The notes beneath the pieces were generated by a model, which saw only the letters and a program-made list of their open reading frames with translations, was not told the DNA's origin and ran no database searches. The position numbers and the translations under genes are program-made. Positions 24,857-33,946 of a DNA stretch of 64,000 bases are shown piece after piece; positions within the stretch are counted from its first letter, which is position 1; every line of letters starts with the position of its first letter. The stretch is taken from NCBI GenBank assembly GCA_023379005.1, contig JAMCTG010000005.1:124001-188000 (forward strand). Direction: 5' to 3'. Source of the DNA: Candidatus Babelota bacterium (GTDB lineage: Bacteria > Babelota > Babeliae > Babelales > Babelaceae).

Positions 24857-26437
24857 TTAAATACTAATTTTTTCAGTTCTCAATTGAGTAAGTACAAATG
24901 TAAAAATTGATCTTAGTAATATTAAACCAGTTATAAGTGTTGACAAAATACCCAACATCAATGTTACAGCAAATCCTTTAATAGGACCGGTACCAAGGAA
25001 ATATAAAACAGCACCAACTATAAAAGTAGTAATGTTTGCATCCAATATCACGACCATTGCATCAGAAAATCCGATATCAACTGCTTTTCTCATAGATACC
25101 CCAAGAGAAAGTTCTTCTTTTATTTTTTCATAAATCAATATTGATGAATCTATGGCCATACCAATTGTCAGCACCATTCCTGCAATTCCCGGCAATGTCA
25201 AAGTTGCTCTCAACCAAATTAAACCTAAAAGAATTAATAGTAAATTATATAATAATACAACGAAGGCAAAAAACCCTGCCATTTTGTAAAAGATTAATGA
25301 AAATAATAATAACAAAATAAGCGAAATTCCGCAAGAAATAAGCCCTTTTTTAATAGATTCATAACCTAATGATGGCCCAATCGCTCTTTCTTCAACAATA
25401 GTTACTGGTGCTACAAATGAACCAGATCTTAACATGTTAGCCAATTCATGCGCTTCTTGTAATATTTTTTCGGAAGAACCGCTCTCACCAAATGTTATAA
25501 TTGCTTTTCCACCTCTTATGGCTTCATTTACCATTGGCGCAGAAATAACAACATTATCAACAATTATCGCAACAGGCCGGTTAACATTTTTACGAGTAAG
25601 TTCATAGAACTTATCTGCGCCTTCAGCATTAAAGGTAATTTCAACCCCATGACTAATGCCAAATCCTCTTTCACTCAAACCTACTTTTGCATCTTTTAAA
25701 AATCGTCCAGTTAAATCAGCATAAGCTGGCACCAGATAATATATTTCTTCAGAACGTCTTCCAGCTTTTCCTGGAATAATAATCATACCTTCAGGAATAG
25801 ATCCGCCATATTTATCTAAAACATCTTGTTCGCTTACACCAATTGCTTCAACGGGTTTCATTTCCAAAAGAGCTGTTTTTCCGATTCTGGCTTTTGCAAC
25901 TTCAGGATTTTTCACGTCTGGAAATTCAATAATAATTCTATTTTCCCCTGCTGGTGAAATAGGAATTTCAGCAACAGAAAATTCATCTAATCTTGCATGT
26001 AAAACTCTTATATTACTTTCAACTGCATCTTTTTTAATTGCCAGGATTTGTTGATCAGAAATACTTAAAACTATTTGATTTGCAGATTGTTTTACAGAAA
26101 CTTGACCAATAGTATCCCCAATAATTTGGTATGCAGATTTTGCTTGTTCTTGTGTAGAAAAATTCAAAATCGCTTTATTTTTTTCAATTTTTTGAGAAGA
26201 TGGAAGATTTTTATCTTCTTTTTCTAACTTTGCTGCAATGTTCTGAATCGCATCAATAAATTCTGCTTCAACAGCTTTATCTGTCTGCACTTCTAAGGTC
26301 AAATAAAGACCGCCCACTAAATCGATACCAAAAGTAACATATTTTTTTATGTTATATATGTAATATCCACCCACAAAAGTTAAAGCAATCCAGATAAATA
26401 AGCTTGATGATAAAATTCTTTTAAAAGCCGTTGTCAT
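24857..26437 (-). CDS. secD: Protein translocase subunit SecD
   Basis: 526 residues. N-terminal membrane helix (LFIWIALTFVGGYYIYNI), then the SecD signature GIDLVGGLYLTLEV, large periplasmic P1 region, and five C-terminal helices with GMAIDSSILIYEKIKEE and ATVTLMLGILSTLIT-like segments of the RND/SecDF fold. Uses the proton gradient to pull exported proteins through SecYEG, fitting the large exported proteome here. It is flanked by two tRNA genes. SecF is usually next to it but is absent from this window. Confidence 0.95.
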   Translation of the reverse strand: MTTAFKRILSSSLFIWIALTFVGGYYIYNIKKYVTFGIDLVGGLYLTLEVQTDKAVEAEFIDAIQNIAAKLEKEDKNLPSSQKIEKNKAILNFSTQEQAKSAYQIIGDTIGQVSVKQSANQIVLSISDQQILAIKKDAVESNIRVLHARLDEFSVAEIPISPAGENRIIIEFPDVKNPEVAKARIGKTALLEMKPVEAIGVSEQDVLDKYGGSIPEGMIIIPGKAGRRSEEIYYLVPAYADLTGRFLKDAKVGLSERGFGISHGVEITFNAEGADKFYELTRKNVNRPVAIIVDNVVISAPMVNEAIRGGKAIITFGESGSSEKILQEAHELANMLRSGSFVAPVTIVEERAIGPSLGYESIKKGLISCGISLILLLLFSLIFYKMAGFFAFVVLLYNLLLILLGLIWLRATLTLPGIAGMVLTIGMAIDSSILIYEKIKEELSLGVSMRKAVDIGFSDAMVVILDANITTFIVGAVLYFLGTGPIKGFAVTLMLGILSTLITGLILLRSIFTFVLTQLRTEKISI

Positions 26438-26455
26438 ATTTACTATCCTTATATT

Positions 26456-26542
26456 TGGTGCGGAAGAAGAGACTCGAACTCTTACAGGATTTCTCCCACA
26501 GCCCCCTCAAAGCTGCGTGTCTACCAGTTTCACCACTTCCGC
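26456..26542 (-). tRNA. tRNA-Leu (GAG)
   Basis: 87 bases with encoded CCA (complement of 26456-26458). Acceptor GCGGAAG/CTTCCGC, D-loop with GAAACTGGTAGACACGC typical of class II Leu tRNAs, anticodon loop TTGAGGG (GAG), long variable arm TGGGAGAAATCC, T-arm GTTCGAGTC. 18 bases upstream of secD on the same strand. Confidence 0.95.
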
Positions 26543-26611
26543 TGATATTCAAAATTGCTTAATAATTTACCAGAATTAATGAATTTTGACAAACCCAATA
26601 AGTGAGAATCT

Positions 26612-27811
26612 TTATGTAGTTGTGATTTTCAGAGCTGTCTGGCTTACCACTTTTTTGGCAACAGGTTTTGTAGCTCCAAATAACCATTTAAATGGCCAAC
26701 TAATTATTTCCCAAAAACTGACGAAAAAATCACCGATCGCTGCAAAAATCTTTGAAAAAAATCCGCGCTGTTGTTTTGCTTCTTTTTCTTTTCTTGCTTT
26801 TTCGCGCGCTAATGCTGCTGCTCTTTCGTCTTCTGCTTTTTTGGCAGCTTCTTCAATTTCTTGTTTTAATTCGATCCCTTTTGCCCTTAAATTTTCAACC
26901 TTTTCATTTATCCCAGACATAAGTGTATTTATCTTTTCTGTTGTCTGATCGATGTATGGTTTAAATTGATCTTCAACATACTTTTCAATTGCTTCAACAT
27001 TGTCTAATAAAACTTCAATTTGTTGATAATAATTTCTAGCTTTTTGATCGTCTAAGATATCAGCAATTCCTTCATAATATTGCCATGCTTTGGTTTCATA
27101 ACCACGAGCGATGTCAATTTGTTCTAATAATTTAGATATTGCCTCATTCAGAGTTGAATCTAATTCTTTGAGCAACTTTAAATCTTCATTAAGATTTTCT
27201 AAATCTTTCTTTTTTTGATTTAGTTCATTAAGAATTTGTCGCTCTTGCTCTGTAAGACCTTCTTTTTGTCTAATATCTTCAAGTTCCTTATTTACCTGCT
27301 CAAGCTGGTTCTCAACATTTACCTTTTGAAAACCTAATTTTAAAAAAAATTCATTCAGCTGTTTTTCTATATCAGTTTTTTTATTAAAAAAAACATTTTT
27401 TAATTCAGATAACGCTGAAACTTTTTGACGAATTTTATTGTGTTTTGGTCCTGCTTTTTTTAACAAAACTCTTTTTATATACCAATTTCCACTATCTTGA
27501 TCTTCTAAATTATCAATATCGCTAAAATCGAGATCAGAAAATATTTTGGTTTGCGCTGGTTGCACTGTTGGCTGTGGCTGCTGCTCAGCAATTGGTTGAA
27601 TTTGCTCAGCTTCCACAGGCTGACCAGTTATTGATTCAATTGCAGAAATAGTTTCTTGAACAGTTGTAGATAAAAATGGTTGAAACTCATCAGAAGATGG
27701 CGGAACTATTTTAAGTTCAGTCGCTTGCTGATTATTTGTAATTGACATACCATACATACTAACAATTAGCGTTACGCTAACAGCTAAAAAAGTTTTGGTA
27801 ATTCTACTCAT
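26612..27811 (-). CDS. Exported coiled-coil protein of unknown function
   Basis: 399 residues from the ATG at 27811; the ATG at 27826 lies before the GAGAAAGG ribosome site. Signal peptide or anchor about 5-22. Then a Pro/Gln/Glu linker (about 45-90), long charged coiled coil from about 110 to 345 with Leu-rich heptads, and a hydrophobic aromatic stretch (FFSKIFAAIGDFFVSFWEII, then WPFKWLFG) before a basic tail. The C-terminal stretch could insert in or lie on a membrane. No known family recognised. Confidence 0.6.
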   Translation of the reverse strand: MSRITKTFLAVSVTLIVSMYGMSITNNQQATELKIVPPSSDEFQPFLSTTVQETISAIESITGQPVEAEQIQPIAEQQPQPTVQPAQTKIFSDLDFSDIDNLEDQDSGNWYIKRVLLKKAGPKHNKIRQKVSALSELKNVFFNKKTDIEKQLNEFFLKLGFQKVNVENQLEQVNKELEDIRQKEGLTEQERQILNELNQKKKDLENLNEDLKLLKELDSTLNEAISKLLEQIDIARGYETKAWQYYEGIADILDDQKARNYYQQIEVLLDNVEAIEKYVEDQFKPYIDQTTEKINTLMSGINEKVENLRAKGIELKQEIEEAAKKAEDERAAALAREKARKEKEAKQQRGFFSKIFAAIGDFFVSFWEIISWPFKWLFGATKPVAKKVVSQTALKITTT

Positions 27812-27874
27812 ATTAACCTTTCTCATAGAAGAATAAAATATTCATGAGTAAATCTTAATAAAAATAATAAATTC

Positions 27875-28336
27875 TTAAAGTGTACGAGAAAGTTCTTTCA
27901 ATTCATTCATTAGAGCAACAGATAATTCTTCAGCTTCTGCAGATGTGTAACTCCAGCGAACTCCTGAATCCACTCTTGTCAAAACTGATCTATCACTTTT
28001 GATGTCGATAATATCAATTCTCACCACATTCATTAATGGATGCACTAATGATGGAGCTCTTACAACACCTGCACGGCCAAGAACACTATATGCAACATTA
28101 TTTTCATCAAGAAAACAAAGCATTACTTTCTTTTGCCATACCATATTATGATAACCTGTGTGTTCTTTATGTATGGACATTAAAATACTTTCTAATCCTT
28201 TGGGATATACACATTGGATAGGTGTAGTATGCGGCAATCCGCTTTCAGAAAAAGTTGCTAAGACACAAACTGTCTTTTCTGATTTTAACGTTTCAATTAA
28301 ATCTTCAGGTAATTTTATTCCCACATGCTTTGCCAT
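27875..28336 (-). CDS. PNPOx-like split-barrel (FMN-binding-type) protein
   Basis: 153 residues. The opening IETLKSEKTVCVLATFSESGLPHTTPI is the first strand pair of the pyridoxamine-5'-phosphate oxidase-like fold, where FMN or a related cofactor binds between subunits of a dimer. Substrate cannot be told. It follows hemW by 16 bases in the same direction and probably belongs to that operon. Confidence 0.7.
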   Translation of the reverse strand: MAKHVGIKLPEDLIETLKSEKTVCVLATFSESGLPHTTPIQCVYPKGLESILMSIHKEHTGYHNMVWQKKVMLCFLDENNVAYSVLGRAGVVRAPSLVHPLMNVVRIDIIDIKSDRSVLTRVDSGVRWSYTSAEAEELSVALMNELKELSRTL

Positions 28337-28352
28337 TTAAATTCCTTTCATA

Positions 28353-29510
28353 TTAATTTATTGCAAGTTCCAAAACAATCTGGTTTTCTAAAGCCAATCC
28401 TTGATGAGAAAGTTTAAGAACATCTCCATCAAAAGAAATTAGATTTTGTTTTTGTAAGTCGTTTATTTTATTTAAAAATTTAATTTTCTTTTCTTCATTC
28501 AAATTTTGAATTAATTCATTAATTTCTACACCCTTAATTTGTCTTATTCCTAACATCAATTTCTCAAGCCATATTTGATGAATTTCAAGTTTTTCAGCAA
28601 ATATTGTTGTTTCTCTTCCCTCATTTAAATTGTTCATATATGTCATTAAATTTTTTTCATTTTGAAATCGTGATTGCCCATCAAATGAACATGCACCTAA
28701 GCCAAAACCTTTATATGGCAATCTTTTCCAATATGCGCTATTGTGCGTAGATTCATATCCTTGTTTTGCAAAATTTGATATCTCATATTGGTTAAATCCA
28801 AATTCTTTTAATTTATTAATCGACCAATAATATAGTTCAATAATCTGATTGTCTGGAGGTAAAATAATTTTATTTTTTTTAACACCAAAATATAACGGGG
28901 TATCCTCATGAACTGTCAAAAAATAAATGGATAAATGTTTTATCGGCCAAGATCCAATTTTTAAAATTAAATCTTTCCATTCCTGTTCAGTGACACCAGG
29001 CAAACCTATAATCAAATCAACCGAAATATTTTCAAATATTTTTGATGCATTTTCTATCAGAGCAAATACGTCTGCACTGGTCTGGTGTCTATTCAATTTT
29101 TTCAAAACATCATCATTTAAACTTTGGATCCCAATACTCAAACGATTTATCCCCGCTAATTTCCAAACTTCTAATTGTCCTGGTTTTACAGTACCTGGAT
29201 TTACCTCTATCGAAATTTCAGCATTTTTTTCAAAAGAGAATACACTATTAAGTATATCAAACGTGTCAAGTAGTAGGTTATTTGGGCATGTGCTTGGAGT
29301 TCCCCCACCCAAAAACACTGATTTAATACTGCTTTCTTTATTAAAATTTTTAGCAAAGTCTAAGATCTCTTTTTTAAGAGCTTTTTGATAATCTGGCATA
29401 AATTGATCATGAGATGCGATTGCTACAAATGGGCAAAAGTGACATTTGTATGGGCAAAATGGCCAATGCAGATATAAAGAATTAAGCAAACTTTTGCTAC
29501 AAAATTGCAA
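28353..29510 (-). CDS. hemW: HemW-type radical SAM protein
   Basis: 385 residues. CPYKCHFC (CxxxCxxC, about 18-25) binds the [4Fe-4S]-SAM cluster; GGGTPS, EVNPGTV, RLSIGIQS and DLIIGLPG are HemW/HemN family motifs. HemW is a heme chaperone rather than coproporphyrinogen oxidase, and the CxxxCxxC followed by Pro rather than Asp is acceptable. The start is TTG at 29510, supported by AGGGGGGATC just upstream and the lack of a nearby ATG. Sits between the DUF4381-like gene and the PNPOx-like gene. Confidence 0.88.
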   Translation of the reverse strand: MQFCSKSLLNSLYLHWPFCPYKCHFCPFVAIASHDQFMPDYQKALKKEILDFAKNFNKESSIKSVFLGGGTPSTCPNNLLLDTFDILNSVFSFEKNAEISIEVNPGTVKPGQLEVWKLAGINRLSIGIQSLNDDVLKKLNRHQTSADVFALIENASKIFENISVDLIIGLPGVTEQEWKDLILKIGSWPIKHLSIYFLTVHEDTPLYFGVKKNKIILPPDNQIIELYYWSINKLKEFGFNQYEISNFAKQGYESTHNSAYWKRLPYKGFGLGACSFDGQSRFQNEKNLMTYMNNLNEGRETTIFAEKLEIHQIWLEKLMLGIRQIKGVEINELIQNLNEEKKIKFLNKINDLQKQNLISFDGDVLKLSHQGLALENQIVLELAIN

Positions 29511-29532
29511 ATTCAGATCCCCCCTGAAATTT

Positions 29533-30039
29533 TTATCTTTTTTTGTTAATGTCAGATGTTAATAAAATAAACTTTTCTACACTATCCAAATCATTTAAAA
29601 TTTGTTCTTTATTAATCTCGGTTTTATAAAATTTAATTAAATGAACTTTCTGAAAAATAGGCAGCAGATTTGCTGAAAAATAATTTTTCAGCTCTGATGA
29701 ACTTATTATGTTTATTGTTTCAAAATCAGTTGCGCTAATCACATTAATTCCAAATTTTTTATAAATATATTTTTTAAAAATATTAGTCAGCTGCAAATAA
29801 AATTGATCATAACTATTATTTATATTTTTTAACTTTTCTCTTAATTTTTTTAAATTTTTAATTGCTTCAACTTCTGGTGAATCATTTTTTTTATTCTTTA
29901 AAAAAAAGAAAAGTAAATTAACAATAATCAAAACAAAAAAAATTATGCAAGAGATGTAAAATAATTTTGTTTTATACCAAGGAACTACTGTAATAAAATT
30001 GTAAACATCGTAAATTTCGTATTGGCCAATTTTATCCAT
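29533..30039 (-). CDS. DUF4381-like membrane protein
   Basis: 168 residues with one membrane helix (about 24-48, FYISCIIFFVLIIVNLLFFF) preceded by a short outside segment with PWYKT. The cytoplasmic part has a helix-rich region (LKKLREKLKNINNSYDQFYL). This layout, and its position one base after a DUF58 gene, fits the DUF4381 partner of the BatA/aerotolerance-type operon. The assignment leans on gene order. The MoxR ATPase and vWA/Bat proteins normally found nearby are missing. Confidence 0.5.
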   Translation of the reverse strand: MDKIGQYEIYDVYNFITVVPWYKTKLFYISCIIFFVLIIVNLLFFFLKNKKNDSPEVEAIKNLKKLREKLKNINNSYDQFYLQLTNIFKKYIYKKFGINVISATDFETINIISSSELKNYFSANLLPIFQKVHLIKFYKTEINKEQILNDLDSVEKFILLTSDINKKR

Positions 30040-30040
30040 T

Positions 30041-30901
30041 TTATTTTATTCTGCGTTTTTGAAAAAATAATATTAATTTATCAATCGTGTCTTCATTATC
30101 TTTTAGATGCAATAAATCGATGTAATTTTGTTTCAATTTTTTAGTAATTTCTATATCAATTTCTTGCAAACTTGCTGAAAATCCAAAAGATGAATTGATC
30201 AAATTTTCTTGTTTAGTTTCTATATCTTGCATATTCAAAATTCCAACATCAGGAAAATTCAGTTCAATATTTTCAACATATTTAATAGAAACTACATCAT
30301 GTTTTTTGCTAATAATTTTCAAAGCATCGACAAAATTATCCCCTATAAAGTCAGATATTACAAAAATTAATGAATTAGATTTTGCTTTATTTAATAATAA
30401 AGAAACTGCAGGTTTAATATCGGTACCATTCGAGAAATTTTGATATTCAAAAACCGTTTTCATTAAATGTTGAGTATGAGCCATTGAGCATTTAGCAGAA
30501 ATAAAATTTCTTACTTCATTATCAAATAAAATCAATCCAACATTATCTTTATTATAATAAGCAGCTAGTGACAAAGCACTTGCAATCTTACGAACAATTT
30601 CTTTTTTTTGACCAAAATTAATAGAAGATGAAACATCTACTAATAAATAAATTGATCTATTTTTGTCTTCGTAATATTGGCGTACTAAAATTTTTCCAGA
30701 TCTTGCCGAACTTTTCCAGTCAATAAAGCGAACATCATCACCTTCGACATAATCTCTTAACTGTTCAAATTCAAAACCGCTTCCTCTAGAAATATTTTTA
30801 TAATTTCCGATCGACATACCGGATAATATTTTGCGGGTCTGAATGTCTATTTTTTTTATTTTAGCTAAAATTTCAGGTGATAACATAATTAATTCATGCA
30901 A
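30041..30901 (-). CDS. DUF58 domain protein
   Basis: 286 residues. GSGFEFEQLRDYVEGDDVRF followed by IDWKSSARSGKILVRQYYED is the DUF58 core. It is followed by a von Willebrand A-like fold with the MIDAS-like DVSSS. DUF58 proteins usually work with a MoxR AAA+ ATPase. The start at 30901 overlaps the end of serS by 13 bases; a second ATG at 30886 lies just after the serS stop and is equally possible. Downstream partner is the DUF4381-like gene. Confidence 0.85.
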   Translation of the reverse strand: MHELIMLSPEILAKIKKIDIQTRKILSGMSIGNYKNISRGSGFEFEQLRDYVEGDDVRFIDWKSSARSGKILVRQYYEDKNRSIYLLVDVSSSINFGQKKEIVRKIASALSLAAYYNKDNVGLILFDNEVRNFISAKCSMAHTQHLMKTVFEYQNFSNGTDIKPAVSLLLNKAKSNSLIFVISDFIGDNFVDALKIISKKHDVVSIKYVENIELNFPDVGILNMQDIETKQENLINSSFGFSASLQEIDIEITKKLKQNYIDLLHLKDNEDTIDKLILFFQKRRIK

Positions 30902-32127
30902 ATAGATACATGTTTTAAAATTTCAGGAATTGCTATTGAACCATCACTTTGTTGATAAGTTTCCAAAATAGCAACCATTAAGCGCGGCAACGCTAATGAT
31001 GATGCATTAAGAGTATACGCTAAATGATTTTTACCATTCGGCATCTTGTATCTTATATGTGCTCTTCTTGCCTGAAAATCTGTGCAATTGCTTACTGAAG
31101 AAACTTCATAATAAGCATTTTGCCCAGGCATCCAAACTTCAATGTCATATGTTTTTGCAGAAGCAAATGAAGTATCTTGCGCGGCTAATAAACTAATTCG
31201 ATAATGCAAACCAAGATCTTTTAAAATATTTTCAGCACATGCAATCATTCTATCTTGTTCTTCTGCTGAATTTTCCGGGTTACATATAGTATACAATTCA
31301 ACTTTTTCAAATTGATGTATACGAATTAATCCTCTTTCATGAGCGCCATAATTTCCAGCTTCACGTCTGAAACAACTGGTCCATGCAGTCATTCTTACTG
31401 GCAATTGTTCCTGAGAGAAAATATGGTCGCGATACATATTTGTTAGATTAACTTCAGCAGTTGGAGTTAAAAATAAATTTTCATCTTTAACTGCATATAC
31501 TGCATCTTTAAATCTTGGAAAATTACTTGCACATTCTAATGATTTTTCATTTACAAGATATGGCGGTAAAACAGGAAAATATCCATGCTTTAAATTGTTA
31601 TTAAACATATAAAGCATTAATGCATAAACTAATTTTACTCCGTCACCTTTATAAAGTGCAAAATTTGAAGCAGACATTACAGCAGCTGCTTCGAAATCGA
31701 GCCATCCTAAAGCTTTTGCAAGTTCAAGATGATTTTTAATTTCAAAATCAAATTGTGCCTTTTCTCCGACAGTTTTTACAACTTTATTTGATTCTTTGTT
31801 ACCATTTGGAACATCATCAAAAAGAATATTTGGACAATGCAAATATAGATCAGTAAATTCTTTTTCTAATTCAACTAATTTAGATTCTTTATCTTTAATT
31901 GAAGATGAAATTTGATGAGCTTTTTCTTTTAACTCATCAGTCACGCCTTTTTGACCTTGACGAGCTAATTCATTTTTTTGGGTTCTTAACTGTTCAACTT
32001 CTAATTTTAATTTTCTTAATTCATTATCTTTGGAAATTAATGAGTCGATTGGAAAGTTTGGATCTTTCCTTTTAATGGCATTAACAACTTCTTGTGGATT
32101 TTCTCGTAATTTGAGCAAATCAATCAT
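30889..32127 (-). CDS. serS: Seryl-tRNA synthetase
   Basis: 412 residues, class II synthetase. N-terminal two-helix coiled-coil arm (about 25-105, rich in Lys/Glu/Leu) that grips tRNA-Ser; then TPTAEV, motif 2 (FRREAGNYGAHERGLIRIHQ) and motif 3 near the C-terminus (LNASSLALPRLMVAILE). Charges tRNA-Ser and tRNA-Sec. First gene of the run serS-DUF58-DUF4381-hemW. Confidence 0.96.
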   Translation of the reverse strand: MIDLLKLRENPQEVVNAIKRKDPNFPIDSLISKDNELRKLKLEVEQLRTQKNELARQGQKGVTDELKEKAHQISSSIKDKESKLVELEKEFTDLYLHCPNILFDDVPNGNKESNKVVKTVGEKAQFDFEIKNHLELAKALGWLDFEAAAVMSASNFALYKGDGVKLVYALMLYMFNNNLKHGYFPVLPPYLVNEKSLECASNFPRFKDAVYAVKDENLFLTPTAEVNLTNMYRDHIFSQEQLPVRMTAWTSCFRREAGNYGAHERGLIRIHQFEKVELYTICNPENSAEEQDRMIACAENILKDLGLHYRISLLAAQDTSFASAKTYDIEVWMPGQNAYYEVSSVSNCTDFQARRAHIRYKMPNGKNHLAYTLNASSLALPRLMVAILETYQQSDGSIAIPEILKHVSICMN

Positions 32128-32207
32128 TTTAAAAACCTGATATATAAAGACAATAATCTATTTTCTTTTAAGATACTTTAAAATGACAGATTTGAAAAGG
32201 CGAAAAG

Positions 32208-32237
32208 AAAAAGCCGCCAAATTTATTGCGGCTTTTT
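32208..32237 (-). terminator. Rho-independent terminator of the HU gene
   Basis: AAGCCGC (32211-32217) and GCGGCTT (32228-32234) form a 7-bp stem flanked by A and T runs on both sides, so it could work in either direction. It lies about 30 bases after the HU stop. Confidence 0.85.
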
Positions 32238-32268
32238 CATAAGGTAAGCTTTTTAAAGGGTCGTTAGT

Positions 32269-32550
32269 TTATCTAACTGAACGAACCAACTCCTTTAATT
32301 TTTTACCAGCTTTGAATTTTGGAACATGGATTTCTGGCAATCTAATACGTTGTTTAGTTGCTGGATTAATCCCATTACGAGCTGGTCTTTTTGCTACAGA
32401 GAAAGTTCCGAAGCCTGACCATTGAAGTTTATCTCTTTTTTTTAAAGTACGTTCAAGGATACGTGTTAAAGAATCCAAAACTTTAGCAACGTCTTTTTTG
32501 CTAAAAGTTGTTTCTTCGCTGATCGAATTGATCAACTCAGTCTTATTCAT
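32269..32550 (-). CDS. HU/IHF-family DNA-binding protein
   Basis: 93 residues. MNKTELINSISEETTFSK start, then WSGFGTFSVAKRPARNGINP and a beta-arm ending, the standard HU/IHF layout. Shapes the nucleoid as a dimer. GAAGGAG ribosome site and a TATACT -10 box (32573-32578, minus strand) lie upstream, and its own terminator follows at 32208, so it is a single-gene unit. HU versus IHF subunit cannot be told. Confidence 0.93.
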   Translation of the reverse strand: MNKTELINSISEETTFSKKDVAKVLDSLTRILERTLKKRDKLQWSGFGTFSVAKRPARNGINPATKQRIRLPEIHVPKFKAGKKLKELVRSVR

Positions 32551-32603
32551 AAGACTCCTTCAGTTATAGGTTAGTATACTGCTTGTTTATTAAAAAAAAA
32601 TTA

Positions 32604-32621
32604 AAAATCTTGTAAGATTTT
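32604..32621. repeat. Perfect 18-bp inverted repeat between HU and tatD
   Basis: AAAATCTT-GT-AAGATTTT, in the 140-base divergent gap between the HU gene and tatD, 25 bases upstream of the HU -10 box. Could be an operator or a small hairpin. Confidence 0.35.
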
Positions 32622-32693
32622 AAAAGATAGCGTAATTCTATTTAATACTTTGTCAAATTTTAAAATAAAAAAAATTTAATGGAAGATAATTAA

Positions 32694-33629
32694 ATGCTAA
32701 TTGATACACATTGTCATATCAATATGATAGTTAAAAAAACATTTGATACCATAATGACCGAAGAAGAATTTCAAAATGCAAAAAAAATAGTTCAAGATGC
32801 ATTAGAAAATAATGTTACATTTATTATTAATGTGGGAACAAGTTACATTGAAAGTTTAAATTCTATAGAGTTAGCAAAAAAATTTAATTCAGTTTATTGT
32901 GCAATTGGAATTCATCCAAATGATGCAACTTCTAATTACAAAAATGAACTTAATGAATTGAAAAAATTTTTAAAATATAAAGAAAACCCAGGCTTCCGAC
33001 TACGCCAAGGCTACGACGGACAGGTCGTTTGTCCGGGTCATCAGGCTCGGCAAACTACGCCGGGTTCTTGTCGCCATGATTCACATATTAAAAATCATGA
33101 TTTTTCGGCGACGGCGAATAAAATAGTTGCAATAGGCGAATGCGGGCTAGATTATCATTATCCTGAATATGACAAAAATTTACAATATGATGCTTTTAAA
33201 GCACAAATCGAAATTGCTTTGGAAAATGATCTTGCATTAGTAATTCATACAAGAAGCGCAAAAGACGAAGTTTTAAAAATTTTATCTGAATATAAAAATG
33301 ATAAACTACGAGGAACAATTCACTGTTTTTCTGAAGATCTGCAATTTGCACAAGATGCTATAAAATTAGGTTTTGTATTAGGAATTGGAGGAACAATTAC
33401 TTATCCAAAAAATGAAATCCTGCGTAATGTTTTAAAAACAGTTGGAATTGAAAATATAATTTTAGAAACAGATGCTCCATATTTATCACCCCAAGAAATA
33501 CGTGGAAAAGTAAACACACCTGCTCAAATAAAAAACATTGCACAATTTATTGCTGACTTACTTGGTAAAAAGTTTGAAGAAGTTTCAAATACAACTACAG
33601 AAAATGTTAGAAGAATTTTTAGATTTTAA
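32694..33629 (+). CDS. tatD: TatD-family metal-dependent DNase with an in-frame insert
   Basis: 311 residues against about 260 usual. Metal ligands of the family are present: THCH at 5-8, GECGLDYHY at 148-156, HTRS, HCFSE and ETDAPYLSP. Residues 100-141 (GFRLRQGYDGQ... to SATA) have no counterpart in normal TatD. They fall in the loop between the HPNDA helix and the strand leading to GECGLD, and come from a GC-rich palindromic element. The site is a surface loop, so the enzyme may still fold. The 3' end overlaps the convergent gene by four bases. Confidence 0.92.
   Translation: MLIDTHCHINMIVKKTFDTIMTEEEFQNAKKIVQDALENNVTFIINVGTSYIESLNSIELAKKFNSVYCAIGIHPNDATSNYKNELNELKKFLKYKENPGFRLRQGYDGQVVCPGHQARQTTPGSCRHDSHIKNHDFSATANKIVAIGECGLDYHYPEYDKNLQYDAFKAQIEIALENDLALVIHTRSAKDEVLKILSEYKNDKLRGTIHCFSEDLQFAQDAIKLGFVLGIGGTITYPKNEILRNVLKTVGIENIILETDAPYLSPQEIRGKVNTPAQIKNIAQFIADLLGKKFEEVSNTTTENVRRIFRF
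32991..33116 (+). repeat. GC-rich palindromic element inserted in frame in tatD
   Basis: 126 bases (42 codons) with much higher GC than the surroundings. Contains GGACA...TGTCC and TCGCCATGATT...AATCATG...GGCGA inverted repeats, and the core CGCCAAGGCTACGACGGACAGG shared with 24626-24646 and 59012-59033. It is open in the tatD frame, so it adds residues instead of breaking the gene. Confidence 0.8.
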
Positions 33630-33946
33630 AGCGTTCTCCGCAGAGTAAAATTTTTTTTAATTTCATAGAGAATATTTCCACTTTTTCTCATTTCAAATAA
33701 GTTTGATTGTATCAAGCAGTTTAAAACAGAATTATATGAATATTTATTGTCAAATCTTAACTGCCAATTCAAACGATCAATTTTTGTCCAAGAAACATTA
33801 TACATTGCACTTAAATTTTCTATGATTTTAAAATTTTTCTCTTCTTTTTTTTTGTTTAAAAAAACTAAAGATAAAATATATCCATCCTGAGATTTAAGAA
33901 AGTTAAAAAAGAAACAAAATAAAAAAAAGTATTTTTTCATAATCAT
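33626..33946 (-). CDS. Small exported protein of unknown function
   Basis: 106 residues. Hydrophobic Phe-rich leader (about 4-17, YFFLFCFFFNFLKS) then a mixed mature part (DGYILSLVFLNKKK...). The ATG overlaps the stop of the dCMP deaminase gene in an ATGA arrangement, so translation is probably coupled. Its end overlaps tatD by four bases. No family recognised. Confidence 0.55.
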   Translation of the reverse strand: MIMKKYFFLFCFFFNFLKSQDGYILSLVFLNKKKEEKNFKIIENLSAMYNVSWTKIDRLNWQLRFDNKYSYNSVLNCLIQSNLFEMRKSGNILYEIKKNFTLRRTL

